Position numbers and translations under genes: made by a program | In this document: positions 1 to 8,344 of the stretch, in pieces | Layout of the letters: each line of letters begins with the position of its first letter | Numbering within the stretch: position 1 is the stretch's first letter | From: Vibrio pomeroyi | GTDB taxonomy: Bacteria; Pseudomonadota; Gammaproteobacteria; Enterobacterales; Vibrionaceae | Direction of reading: 5' to 3' | Assembly: GCA_041879425.1 (NCBI GenBank) | Contig: CP090855.1 | Span: 372,001 to 436,000 of the forward strand | Length of the DNA: 64,000 nucleotides | The notes under the pieces: generated by a model | Seen by the model: the letters and a program-made list of their open reading frames with translations, nothing else | Databases searched by the model: none | Told to the model about the DNA's origin: nothing

Positions 1-974
1 ACCGTGCCACCGATACAATAACCCGCAGCATTGATCTGCTCTTTACCGGTAATGTCTTCAATCGCCGCGACCGCTTTCACTACGCCTTCCGTGACATAGT
101 CACCGAATTCTTGGTCTTTCTGTGCCTCGCCCGGATTACGCCAAGACATCATGAACACGCTGTGTCCTTGCTCAAGCAACCAACGCACCATCGAGTTCTT
201 CTCACGAAGGTCAAGAATGTAATACTTATTGATGAACGGCGGAACGATCAACAAAGGCGTCGCATTCACCTGAGGTGTCTTTGGATAGTATTGAATAAGC
301 TCGAACAGATCGTTTTGAAAAACAACATCACCTTCCGTGTTCGCAACATCAACACCTAATCGGAAGGCGTTATTGTTGGTCATACGGATCTTGAGGATAT
401 CAGCACTCGCTTCAACGTCTGCTTGCAGTTGCTCTAACCCATCAAGCAGGTTCTCACCATTTCGCTCAAGCGTCAGTTTCATCAGCTCTGGGTTAGTCGC
501 AATGAAGTTGCTTGGAGAGAGAGCATTGATGGCCTGACGTGAAAAGAACGCAACACGCTCTTTGGTTTTCTCGTCGATGCCTTCGATAGAGTTGATGGTA
601 TCGATGTAGCTTTTGCTGAATAACAAATAAGATTGCTTAATAAAGCTGTAGAACGGGTCGTTTTTCCACGCCTCGTCAATAAAGCGCTTGTCGCTACGAT
701 CTTCGGCTATCACACTCTCGGTGTTGCCCATCAACGCGGCATTTTGCCAGATCTTGAGTTGCTGTTCCCACCATTGGGATTGTAACTGAAGAAGAACAGC
801 GGGTTGGTTAGCGGCTTGCTCGAAGATTTTTGATGCGTCATCAAAATTCAGTTCTTGCATCGCTTGATTGAGGGGAGATTGCGCGGCTTCCTTGTTTTGT
901 TCAAAGTTATCCCACCATTGCTGGTTTGTTTGTTGAAGTTTAACAAGGTAGTCCGAAAAGAAGTGTTGAAACAT
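1..974 (-). CDS. phaC: Class I poly(3-hydroxyalkanoate) synthase PhaC, N-terminal part (cut by window edge)
   Basis: Polymerises 3-hydroxyacyl-CoA into polyhydroxyalkanoate on the granule surface. The frame is open from the ATG at 974 to the window edge, giving 324 codons; the C-terminal half lies outside. The lipase-like box GYCIGG sits near the edge, and its Cys at codon 320 is the expected nucleophile, matching the position in class I synthases (about Cys319 in Cupriavidus). GGAG lies 7 nt before the ATG. It is the last gene seen of the phaB-phaA-phasin-phaC operon, separated from the phasin gene by 75 nt that hold a strong hairpin. The catalytic Asp and His cannot be checked here. Confidence 0.95.
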   Translation of the reverse strand, partial: MFQHFFSDYLVKLQQTNQQWWDNFEQNKEAAQSPLNQAMQELNFDDASKIFEQAANQPAVLLQLQSQWWEQQLKIWQNAALMGNTESVIAEDRSDKRFIDEAWKNDPFYSFIKQSYLLFSKSYIDTINSIEGIDEKTKERVAFFSRQAINALSPSNFIATNPELMKLTLERNGENLLDGLEQLQADVEASADILKIRMTNNNAFRLGVDVANTEGDVVFQNDLFELIQYYPKTPQVNATPLLIVPPFINKYYILDLREKNSMVRWLLEQGHSVFMMSWRNPGEAQKDQEFGDYVTEGVVKAVAAIEDITGKEQINAAGYCIGGT

Positions 975-998
975 AACATGACTCCAATAATCGGAAAA

Positions 999-1043
999 TC
1001 GCCACCGAGCCTCACAGTAAACACTGTGCTAACTCGATGGCGA
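999..1043 (-). promoter_or_regulatory. Intercistronic hairpin between phasin and phaC
   Basis: Outer arms 999-1009 and 1033-1043 pair over 11 bp with one G-T wobble, and inner arms CACAGT and ACTGTG pair around AAAC. Only a weak T-rich tract (ATTTTCC) follows on the minus strand. It may be a partial terminator or a 3'-end stabiliser that keeps phasin mRNA more abundant than phaC mRNA. Confidence 0.6.
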
Positions 1044-1049
1044 TTAAAT

Positions 1050-1397
1050 TTATGCAGGTGTAACTGTTTTCAAGTTTTCAGTTGTTAGTGTTTCAACATC
1101 TTCTTTGAATTCTTTAGCCACTGCTTGAAGCTTAGAGCTATCACTCATCATCTGTTGAGACAGTTGAGTTAGCGCTGCTAGCTGCTGGCTGTTGAATGCA
1201 GTTAGGCTGTTTACATCTTTGATTTCACTTACTGCTTTCATTTGTGCAAGACCCATGTCCGTGTAAGTCTGCATCGCATTCATTTGCAGTTCCGTCATTG
1301 TTTGGACGTTCTTTGCAACCAACTTGTTGAACTTGAAGTACGGTTCAAATTGCTTTTCAGTTTGGTCAGTAATTGTTTTGAAAATATCCGTGTACAT
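1050..1397 (-). CDS. phaP: Phasin family protein (PHA granule-associated)
   Basis: A 115-residue protein, almost entirely helical and rich in Gln, Met and Thr, without signal peptide. This fits the small Vibrio phasins that coat polyhydroxybutyrate granules and limit their size. GGAG lies 6 nt before the ATG (GGAGTTACTT-ATG). It lies between phaA (121 nt upstream) and phaC, the order known in V. cholerae. The 121-nt gap to phaA is long enough for an extra promoter, which would suit a protein needed in large amounts. The symbol is by family and context. Confidence 0.88.
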   Translation of the reverse strand: MYTDIFKTITDQTEKQFEPYFKFNKLVAKNVQTMTELQMNAMQTYTDMGLAQMKAVSEIKDVNSLTAFNSQQLAALTQLSQQMMSDSSKLQAVAKEFKEDVETLTTENLKTVTPA

Positions 1398-1518
1398 AAG
1401 TAACTCCTGATGAATACATAGTTTAGTAATACAAGTTTAGGTAATGTCTTTCTACGAAGGCTCACCATTGAGATAAACGACTTCGATAAATTGTTAAGCT
1501 GCCATAGGCAAGTCGGGC

Positions 1519-2733
1519 TTAGCCTTCAATACCTTTAAGCAAAACAGCGGTTCCCATTCCTCCACCCACACAGAGTGAAGCAACACCATAAGTTGTCTTT
1601 TGTTCGAGCATCTCATGGATAAGTGAAACAATGATTCGATTGCCTGAAGCTCCAAGAGGATGGCCTAGCGCGATCGCTCCACCATTCACATTGACCTTAG
1701 GTTTGAACGCCTCTAGAGGCAGGTCGTGCTGCTCAGAAAGCTGATACATCACACCAAGCGCTTGTGCTGCAAAGGCTTCATTCAGTTCAAACAAATCGAT
1801 CTCTTCGAGCGTTAGTTCAGCTTTGTCGAGCGCTTTCGATACCGCTTCCACAGGACCTAAACCCATGATTTTTGGGTCTAAGCCAGATTGTGCATAGCTG
1901 CTTAGTTCAACCAGTGGCGTTAGTCCGTATTTCGCGACTGCGCTCTCTGATGCCAAGATAATTGCACTCGCACCGTCATTGATACCTGAAGCGTTGCCCG
2001 CCGTTACGGTTCCTTCACGGTCGAATGCCGGACGAAGCTTTTGTAGGCCTTCGAATGTTGCGTCAGATTTCGGATACTCATCAGTATCAAAAGTGACTGT
2101 TTGTCTACGTTGCTTCACTTCGACTGGCACGATTTGCTCGGTGAACTTGCTAGCTTCGATAGCCGCGACCGCTTTCTGTTGGCTCTCTAACGCATAGTTA
2201 TCTTGAGCAAGGCGTGAAATGTTCAACGCATTCGCGATGTTTTCAGCCGTCATGCCCATGTGGTAGTTGTTAAACGCATCCGTTAAACCATCGCCTACCA
2301 ACAGATCTTTCATCGAAATGTCGCCCATCTTGTGTCCGTTACGAATGCTCGGCGGAACCACAAAAGGGATTTGAGACATCACTTCGACACCGGCAGCAAC
2401 CACCACTTCAGCGTCTTGTGCCTTAATGTGCGCCGCCGCATCCATGACTGACTTCATGCCACTGCCACAAATCATGTTGACGCCGTACGCTGGTGTTTCT
2501 TCTGCAAGCCCTGCGTAGATTGAAGCTTGACGCGCTACGCCCATGCCTTGACCTGCAGAAATCACGTTACCGACGATCACTTCATCAACCGCATCTAGCG
2601 GAAGGTCTGCAGCCTCTAGTGCACCTTTAATCGCGACCCCAGCTAATTCGCCCGCTGACACGTTCTTGAGCGAACCTGTAAACGCGCCAATCGGTGTACG
2701 TTTTGCCGCAACAATAAATACTTTTTCCATCAT
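1519..2733 (-). CDS. phaA: Acetyl-CoA C-acetyltransferase (beta-ketothiolase) PhaA
   Basis: Condenses two acetyl-CoA to acetoacetyl-CoA, the first step of polyhydroxybutyrate synthesis. The 404 residues match thiolase length. The acyl-accepting Cys is C89 in ICGSGM, the GHPLGASG motif holds H358, and the second catalytic Cys is C388 in CVGGGMG. The start is preceded by AAGGGAATGGA; the second ATG codon would serve equally well. It follows phaB after 23 nt, so the two are surely cotranscribed. A general degradative thiolase is possible by sequence alone, but the operon supports the biosynthetic role. Confidence 0.95.
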   Translation of the reverse strand: MMEKVFIVAAKRTPIGAFTGSLKNVSAGELAGVAIKGALEAADLPLDAVDEVIVGNVISAGQGMGVARQASIYAGLAEETPAYGVNMICGSGMKSVMDAAAHIKAQDAEVVVAAGVEVMSQIPFVVPPSIRNGHKMGDISMKDLLVGDGLTDAFNNYHMGMTAENIANALNISRLAQDNYALESQQKAVAAIEASKFTEQIVPVEVKQRRQTVTFDTDEYPKSDATFEGLQKLRPAFDREGTVTAGNASGINDGASAIILASESAVAKYGLTPLVELSSYAQSGLDPKIMGLGPVEAVSKALDKAELTLEEIDLFELNEAFAAQALGVMYQLSEQHDLPLEAFKPKVNVNGGAIALGHPLGASGNRIIVSLIHEMLEQKTTYGVASLCVGGGMGTAVLLKGIEG

Positions 2734-2756
2734 TCCATTCCCTTGAAGTTCACCGA

Positions 2757-3497
2757 TTAGTGCATGTACAAGCCGCCATTCACAGACAGAGTCTCGCCTG
2801 TAATGTACGCACCGGAATCACTCGCTAAAAAGCCCACTGCATCTGCAATCTCAACAGGTGTAGCCAAGCGTTTCATTGGGATTTGGTTCTTGATTGAATC
2901 AAGGACTTCAGGCTTCATTTGCTCAACCATAGGTGTTGCAGTGTAGCCAGGGGCAATCACGTTCACAGTCACGCCACTGCGAGCGCCTTCAGCAGCTAAG
3001 GCTTTCGAGAAACCAATCATTCCCGCTTTAGCCGCCGAGTAATTAGTTTGCCCGAATTGACCTTTAAGACCGTTCACTGAAGAAATGTTGATGACTCGGC
3101 AGTTGCCCTTTTCACACATAGGCGCAAACAGAGGCTGTGTTACATTGAAAAGACTGTTGAGGTTAGTCTCAATCACGTCTTTCCATGCTTCCGCATCCAT
3201 CTTTTTGAATACACTGTCACGCGTAATACCAGCATTGTTTACCAACACATCAACCGTGCCTTCTTCTTCCAACAACTTGCTTAAGCTCAATGCACATTCA
3301 GCGGTGTTAGTTACATCTAATTCAAACAGTCTCACCTGATCTTCAGTGAATTGTTTTTCATTAAACCAATCTAATGCACATTGATAATTCCCAGTAAAAT
3401 AGGTCGCGATCACACGATATCCATCCGCGACTAATTTCGAAGATATTGCTGATCCGATACCGCCTTTTGATCCTGTAATTAAAGCAAGCTTTTTCAT
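2757..3497 (-). CDS. phaB: Acetoacetyl-CoA reductase PhaB (SDR family)
   Basis: Reduces acetoacetyl-CoA to (R)-3-hydroxybutyryl-CoA, normally with NADPH, feeding PhaC. It is a short-chain dehydrogenase with the nucleotide-binding motif TGSKGGIG, NNAG, the catalytic Ser in NISSVNG and the YSAAK Tyr/Lys pair, ending in NGGLYMH as PhaB proteins do. I chose the ATG at 3497 (246 aa) because the in-frame ATG at 3509 directly abuts AAGGG, leaving no room for a ribosome site, and 246 is the usual PhaB length. It is first in the operon; the region upstream is AT-rich with a dyad at 3541-3559. Confidence 0.93.
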   Translation of the reverse strand: MKKLALITGSKGGIGSAISSKLVADGYRVIATYFTGNYQCALDWFNEKQFTEDQVRLFELDVTNTAECALSLSKLLEEEGTVDVLVNNAGITRDSVFKKMDAEAWKDVIETNLNSLFNVTQPLFAPMCEKGNCRVINISSVNGLKGQFGQTNYSAAKAGMIGFSKALAAEGARSGVTVNVIAPGYTATPMVEQMKPEVLDSIKNQIPMKRLATPVEIADAVGFLASDSGAYITGETLSVNGGLYMH

Positions 3498-3981
3498 TAA
3501 TGGTTCCATCCCTTACAAGCAATTAAATAACAATGGTGTTAATAAGATAATGTCTTATTTGATAATTAAACTTTACGTTTTGCTTTAATTAAACCCTACA
3601 TCTCAAAATCAAAAAGTATTATTACAAATACAAAATATTTTGATGTTATGACTCAAAACTTGACTTGCATCTCAAAACCCATGAAATGTTATGAGCATGT
3701 AAATATCAGTAAGCTACTGATATTATGTACTTTTATTTAACTTCAATTATATCACCAAGCCGATAAGCCATTGTTTATCATAAATAAAATGACGTTCTCT
3801 AACTTATTTCAAGAATAATGCAACATTGGAAAATTAAACAATTGACGGTGCAAATAATAACCTGCCCATTATTTCTTATTAATAAATCTATCGAAGCTAA
3901 CCTATATCGAGTTCAATATAATTTAATGCTTAAATTCATAGTCACTAACTGTTTGATTAGGTGATAAAAACATATGGGCAA
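3498..3981. other. Gene-free AT-rich region upstream of the pha operon
   Basis: No credible gene. It must hold the pha operon promoter (minus strand). The only clear structure is a perfect dyad AATAAGA-TAATG-TCTTATT at 3541-3559, about 44-62 bp before the phaB start. The rest is very AT-rich without recognisable boxes. Confidence 0.5.
3541..3559. promoter_or_regulatory. Dyad upstream of phaB, candidate operator
   Basis: Seven-bp arms AATAAGA and TCTTATT around TAATG form a perfect inverted repeat in the phaB promoter region. The spacing suits a dimeric regulator, but I do not recognise the motif, and in such AT-rich DNA chance is possible. Confidence 0.3.
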
Positions 3982-4014
3982 TAAAAAAGCCCACTCTCGT
4001 TGAGAGTCGGCTTT
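3982..4014 (-). terminator. Intrinsic terminator of the SH3-protein gene
   Basis: On the minus strand the stem AAAGCCGACTCTC / GAGAGTGGGCTTT closes a short AAC loop and is followed by a T-run. It lies about 70 nt after the stop codon of the minus-strand gene. Confidence 0.85.
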
Positions 4015-4082
4015 CGGTCTAAATCAATAAATAGAAAGATTAATCGCTATTAATACATCTAATATTAATAACGGAGTGGATC

Positions 4083-4754
4083 TTACTTAGTAAATATTTC
4101 ATTTGTATTTACATCTAAATAAATTTTATTTTCAAGAGATAAACCACCGCAATAGATAAAATAGACATCTCGGTCACTGTACTTCACCGATTTCACCCAG
4201 CCGCCTAATTCTTCGAAATCACTTGGGGCACATTCGCCTTCAGAGATCAGCTTAGCGACCGTATTACGAAACTTCTCTTGATGGATCTTAAGGTCGTCGG
4301 ATTTAACCAAGTAAGAGTCCAGTATCTCTTTGTTTTCTTTCTCAGAAATAATCACTTCATCGTTAGATAAGCCAGACATCGAAACCCATTCAGCAGTCTG
4401 TGGACCACCTTCTTTTAAGACGATGTAATCTGAGATGCGAGCCCATTCCCCCTGCTTCTCTAATACTTCGACTTTTTCGCCTTTATAGAGGTAATCGGTT
4501 ATCAAGCCATCAACTTCTGGCTGTTCTACCACTTCTAGTTTTCTATCTTGAACGTAAAACTCTGTCTGTTGTGGCTCAGGTTTAAGTTCCATGATCGGTT
4601 CTAAGTCTACGTCAGACTGTGGAGCAACTTCTGCAACGGGTTCTTCAATTTTTTCTGGTGGTGTTGGGTCTTTTTTCATAACGAAGAAGTAATACGCAGC
4701 TCCTCCTCCGCCCAGTACTAACAACACAAGTAAAGCGATCAGCGCTTTTTTCAT
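4083..4754 (-). CDS. Membrane-anchored SH3-domain protein of unknown function
   Basis: A 223-residue protein with one N-terminal membrane segment (about residues 2-24, with a GGGG stretch), a Pro/Glu-rich linker (about 25-70) and a bacterial SH3-like domain (about 75-125; LYKGEKVEV and GEWARI are typical). The C-terminal 100 residues are not recognised; they contain two Cys that could form a disulfide. The topology puts the SH3 domain in the periplasm, where such domains usually bind peptidoglycan or peptides. I prefer ATG 4754 (GGTGG 5 nt upstream) to the in-frame GTG at 4763. It is monocistronic, with its own terminator. Confidence 0.75.
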   Translation of the reverse strand: MKKALIALLVLLVLGGGGAAYYFFVMKKDPTPPEKIEEPVAEVAPQSDVDLEPIMELKPEPQQTEFYVQDRKLEVVEQPEVDGLITDYLYKGEKVEVLEKQGEWARISDYIVLKEGGPQTAEWVSMSGLSNDEVIISEKENKEILDSYLVKSDDLKIHQEKFRNTVAKLISEGECAPSDFEELGGWVKSVKYSDRDVYFIYCGGLSLENKIYLDVNTNEIFTK

Positions 4755-4859
4755 CAAATCCACCAGCTCTTCCGTTTTAGGTATGGTTCAAGTGTACATC
4801 AACTCATGCTGTCACTCATCTATACTCTCTAATGAGAACAAGGTAAGTAGAGGAAAGTC

Positions 4860-5435
4860 ATGCGTTTTTGGGTGAAGGTTATAATTGTGAGTGTACCTTT
4901 AAGTGCTAATCTCGCGTTCGCAAGCCATTGTGATCGTGAAAACTGGCAAATACTGTTGGATCGCCAATTGGCATTTGAAGGGCGTTACAATCAATACACC
5001 AAAGAATTCAACCAAGTTCTCTCCACCTATGACTCCCAAACCCTACTCTCTAAACATTTCACCAAAACACAGATCATTGAGCTTTGGGCAAAGTACGAAG
5101 AAAGGTTTAATGTGCAGCTCAAAAGTCACATGAATACCGCTTATGATGTGTCTGAGGTTTTGCTCAAGCAGGCATACGTTGTATCTACAGAGCTTGAAGG
5201 GGCTCAGTCGCTCACTCGTTCATGGCAGGCTGTCGCCAAGCACTGCACAAAGGCCAAGCTTCCGCGCCAATCAGAAAGCGCACAGGTGCATGTGGCAAGT
5301 TCACAATCACTTTCTCAAGATCTCCATACACTCAGCGAAAAATTCCGCCAGCTGTCATCAAAGTATCGTCAAGAAGCCACTATGATAGATGAAGCGCGCC
5401 ACTCAAAGTCCACCCAAAACGACGTACCAGACTAA
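4860..5435 (+). CDS. Secreted hypothetical protein, helical
   Basis: 191 residues with a clear Sec signal peptide (cleavage probably after LAFA, about residue 22). The mature part is mostly helical, with two Cys (in HCDREN and KHCTKA) that could form a disulfide in the periplasm, and a Ser/Gln-rich C-terminal third. The ribosome site AGAGGAAA lies 3-4 nt before the ATG. It is divergent from the SH3-domain gene. I do not recognise a family. Confidence 0.7.
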   Translation: MRFWVKVIIVSVPLSANLAFASHCDRENWQILLDRQLAFEGRYNQYTKEFNQVLSTYDSQTLLSKHFTKTQIIELWAKYEERFNVQLKSHMNTAYDVSEVLLKQAYVVSTELEGAQSLTRSWQAVAKHCTKAKLPRQSESAQVHVASSQSLSQDLHTLSEKFRQLSSKYRQEATMIDEARHSKSTQNDVPD

Positions 5436-5705
5436 AATCCAAACCCTACTTTCACTGCTTTGCGACTGGATTTATTGTGATAACGGACTACCGTTCTCAC
5501 CCAAACACTCCCCTAAATCGTTAATCAATGCTTTATCAATAAGTTGTAAAGCTAATGTGCTAACTATCAACAATAAAGTTCAATTTCCAATCAATGCAAG
5601 CGAGTATGTGAGATATTCATCACAAAATAGATTTACAAACGCCAGAAAATTGTTATCATGAATCTTCATATAACTTAATAACAAGAAACATTTTGGCTAG
5701 GTAAT

Positions 5706-5948
5706 ATGCAAAAAACTATGGCTTTCAACTGCTTGAGTAACACGGAATGGACTGCAGAGATAAGAGGTAAACTTTTATCTGTAGCTAAACACATGGAAGA
5801 GTTCGGTTCAGTAAGTGAGCTAGAGCTATGTAAGATATTTGGAGAAACAATTTGGAATGATGGTGTGGATTACCATTCACATGCTTTTTCATTCAGAATT
5901 AATGCACAAACTGGGGATTGTTCAATCTCTCACTTTAAGTATCACTAA
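5706..5948 (+). CDS. Small hypothetical protein (80 aa)
   Basis: A short single-domain protein without signal or membrane segment, ending in a run (FSFRINAQTGDCSISHFKYH) that looks like a beta-hairpin. I do not recognise it. It is supported as a real gene by its own strong terminator 19 nt after the stop and by lack of any overlapping alternative. The start has only a weak ribosome site; a second in-frame ATG lies at codon 5. Confidence 0.6.
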   Translation: MQKTMAFNCLSNTEWTAEIRGKLLSVAKHMEEFGSVSELELCKIFGETIWNDGVDYHSHAFSFRINAQTGDCSISHFKYH

Positions 5949-5966
5949 GTTTTGCACCTATCATAT

Positions 5967-6000
5967 ACGGAGTACCTTTCACGAGGTGCTCCGTTTTTTA
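5967..6000 (+). terminator. Intrinsic terminator after the 80-aa gene
   Basis: Stem ACGGAGTACC / GGTGCTCCGT with one mismatch, loop TTTCACGA, followed by TTTTT. Confidence 0.88.
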
Positions 6001-6118
6001 TTGCCGTGAGTTTGTCATTTTGGGAAAGATCTTTGGTCACCTTCGCATTGTTATTCAAAGATCAAACCATTTCGTTTTCAGCTCACTCTACTCGATAACA
6101 CTCACCCTTTCCCTCTGC

Positions 6119-6589
6119 TTAGTCGGTATAAACAGGAAGCGGCGCGTTACCTTTTACTTGTCTTATCGCGAGATGAGTATGGATATCTTTAACATTAGAG
6201 AGACGTTGAAGCTTTCTGGTAAACGCTTCATAGGCCATTAAGTTCGGACTAACGACTTCTAACAGATAATCGTAAGCGCCAGACACCACATGGCAGCTAA
6301 TCACCTCCTCCATCTCGACAATCGCACCTTCGAACTTATCGATCGACACTTCTTGGTGGTTGTTTAGGCTCACTTCGACAAACACACTCATCGCCACACC
6401 CACCTTTTCTCGCGACAAGCTCACGCGATAACCGTCGATAATGCCCTTTTCTTCTAGCCTTTTGATACGTCTTGCGCAAGGTGACGGGGATAAGCCGACT
6501 TCATCGGCTAACTCTGCCGTGGTCAATCTACCGTCCTTTTGCAGCAACTCGAGAAGATGTCTATCAATTCTGTCCATAGTGAAAGCCAT
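6119..6589 (-). CDS. Lrp/AsnC family transcriptional regulator
   Basis: 156 residues: an N-terminal helix-turn-helix (about 5-60; IDRHLLELLQKDGRL, then LSPSPCARRIKRLE) and a C-terminal RAM/ligand domain (about 70-145) with VSGAYDYLLEV, the usual G-x-x-D-hydrophobic ligand site. Lrp-type proteins form octamers and respond to amino acids. It is divergent from an EamA exporter across a 137-bp gap, so the likely target is that exporter and itself. The start could also be the ATG at codon 5, which is closer to the usual MDxID beginning. Confidence 0.88.
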   Translation of the reverse strand: MAFTMDRIDRHLLELLQKDGRLTTAELADEVGLSPSPCARRIKRLEEKGIIDGYRVSLSREKVGVAMSVFVEVSLNNHQEVSIDKFEGAIVEMEEVISCHVVSGAYDYLLEVVSPNLMAYEAFTRKLQRLSNVKDIHTHLAIRQVKGNAPLPVYTD

Positions 6590-6726
6590 TCATTAGTTAA
6601 ATTCGTTAACAATTGAAAGAATATTAGCAAAAATCCTCAACGATAGGGTGAGTTAGAACGAAACTTGCCAACTTGAGGCACGAACTCTCCCTCATAATGA
6701 GTCATCATTCACTTTGATTGTTTATT

Positions 6727-7656
6727 ATGAATCTTGGTTATCTATCAATTACCGTCACTCTGCTGATCTGGGCGAGCTTTTTCCTTTCTCTAAAAGGCGG
6801 CGCGAATTCAGCTTTAACACCTGCAGATATCGCACTCACACGCTTCCTTATTCCCGCCTTGGTACTATTACCTTTGGTGTGGAAAGCGCGTAGTGCCATT
6901 ACTGCAGTGCCTAACCGTTACTTAGCAGGTATGTTTGTCGGTAGTGGCCTGCCTTATCTGCTGGTTGCAGGCACAGCCATGCAGTTTGTTCCTGTTTCTC
7001 ACGGCAGTGCTTTAGTGCCCGGAACACTACCTCTGTTTGTTACCGGGATTGCGGTGCTCTTTTTCAAGCAACCACTCAGCCACCACCGAATCGTTGGCCT
7101 AGCTTTGGTGTTACTTGGTATTGCGTTCTTCTTGGGGAGCAGTTTGAGTAGCTTCAATTTTGAATACACCAAAGGTCACTTGCTGTTCCTGTGCGGGAGC
7201 TTGATGTGGGCAACCTTCACTATCTCCGCTCGTGTTGCCAACCTAAATGCTTTGGTCAGTGCGGGTTTCATTTCTCTCTGCTCTACTTTGTTATTAATGC
7301 TTCTGATCCTCACCGGTAAGCTCCCTAGCCATTTAATGGATACCCCTATCGCTCACTGGCCTTTCGCAGAGCTAGCCATTCATTCAATGGTACAAGGTGT
7401 TGGAGCGGGTTTGATTGCCGCATTCACTTACCTATATGCGGTTAATACCTTAGGGGCAGAGCGTTCTGCTGCGTTTGGAAGCGCGACACCTGCCGTAGCA
7501 ACACTATTGGCAATTCCATTGTTTAACGAAGTACCAGATGCAATGACTTGGCTTGCCCTTGGTTCTATTTGCATTGGTAGCTTAGTCGCGAGCAATATCT
7601 TCATGAGAAGCGACCAATCCATGCATTACCAGCCGCCAAGTCATAGCAAAGCGTAG
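6727..7656 (+). CDS. EamA-type drug/metabolite (DMT) exporter
   Basis: 309 residues with about ten hydrophobic segments in two EamA repeats (about 5-135 and 148-290). DMT proteins export amino acids, nucleobases or other metabolites across the inner membrane; the substrate cannot be read here. I start at ATG 6727; an in-frame TTG at 6718 is less likely. Neither has a good ribosome site. The divergent Lrp-type regulator suggests amino-acid-responsive control. A hairpin without T-run (7720-7741) follows. Confidence 0.85.
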   Translation: MNLGYLSITVTLLIWASFFLSLKGGANSALTPADIALTRFLIPALVLLPLVWKARSAITAVPNRYLAGMFVGSGLPYLLVAGTAMQFVPVSHGSALVPGTLPLFVTGIAVLFFKQPLSHHRIVGLALVLLGIAFFLGSSLSSFNFEYTKGHLLFLCGSLMWATFTISARVANLNALVSAGFISLCSTLLLMLLILTGKLPSHLMDTPIAHWPFAELAIHSMVQGVGAGLIAAFTYLYAVNTLGAERSAAFGSATPAVATLLAIPLFNEVPDAMTWLALGSICIGSLVASNIFMRSDQSMHYQPPSHSKA

Positions 7657-7719
7657 CGCTTTTAATATTCACCATTTCAAACAATTCGATGGCGACTTTT
7701 CAGGTACGTGGCATCCAGA

Positions 7720-7741
7720 TAAGCCTACAAAGGTAGGCTTA
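7720..7741. repeat. Short perfect inverted repeat
   Basis: Arms TAAGCCTAC and GTAGGCTTA (9 bp) enclose AAAG. There is no T-run on either strand, so it is at most a weak terminator or an RNA 3'-end stabiliser for the exporter mRNA. Confidence 0.5.
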
Positions 7742-7814
7742 CCTAAAATCTTCTTTTTCTAAGCTCGCTTCTCCATTAAACTGTCCGACCTTTTTGCAGA
7801 TTCAAGAGAACACC

Positions 7815-8279
7815 ATGCAACGCGACTACACCTTAAATTGTTTAATCACCATGCCTCGCCATGAACTAGAAGAATTTAGTTTAAGAATGATCCATCGCCT
7901 TGTTCCTGAAGACGCAATGACAGAATTGTTCACGTTCGAACAAGAAGAAGTGACCAGCGAAGAGCGCATGCAGTCGGCAAAATTCGATGCGATGCTACGA
8001 ATGACGGCTATTGCACTTGGCGAAGTAAACCTAGCGTTTTCTGAGTCAGACAATTCACAGCAAAACATCGAGCGTATGACTCGCCTACTGCTGTGGCACT
8101 TCTACTCAATCTCTTTCAACCTTGAAGAAGCTATTGCGATTGAAGTGCACTGCGAGAAAGTAGAGAAGATCTTAAAGAACGCACCTAAAGATGCATTCGG
8201 TTGGGTTAAAGAGTTAACTGAGTTGCTTCACTTCTACGCAAAAGTAAATGAAGGCAACGAAGAGAAGAAAGACGCGTAA
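7815..8279 (+). CDS. Hypothetical cytoplasmic protein (154 aa)
   Basis: An acidic, Met- and Glu-rich helical protein with no signal or membrane segment. I do not recognise a named family. The ATG at 7815 is preceded by CAAGAGAACACC, a usable ribosome site; an in-frame TTG at 7794 would extend it by 7 residues but lacks one. It is convergent with the histidine kinase gene downstream. Confidence 0.65.
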   Translation: MQRDYTLNCLITMPRHELEEFSLRMIHRLVPEDAMTELFTFEQEEVTSEERMQSAKFDAMLRMTAIALGEVNLAFSESDNSQQNIERMTRLLLWHFYSISFNLEEAIAIEVHCEKVEKILKNAPKDAFGWVKELTELLHFYAKVNEGNEEKKDA

Positions 8280-8344
8280 CCTCGCTTAACCTTTAGCTGG
8301 CTGCAATTCAAAAGCAGCCTAGCGAATACCACAGGCAGAAAGAA

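Noticed and set aside
5389..5661. 90-codon frame overlapping the end of the secreted hypothetical gene
   Set aside because: Starts inside the preceding gene in another frame and has no ribosome site or recognisable features.
7720..7741. Intrinsic terminator after the EamA gene
   Set aside because: A good stem, but no T-run on either strand; listed as an inverted repeat only.
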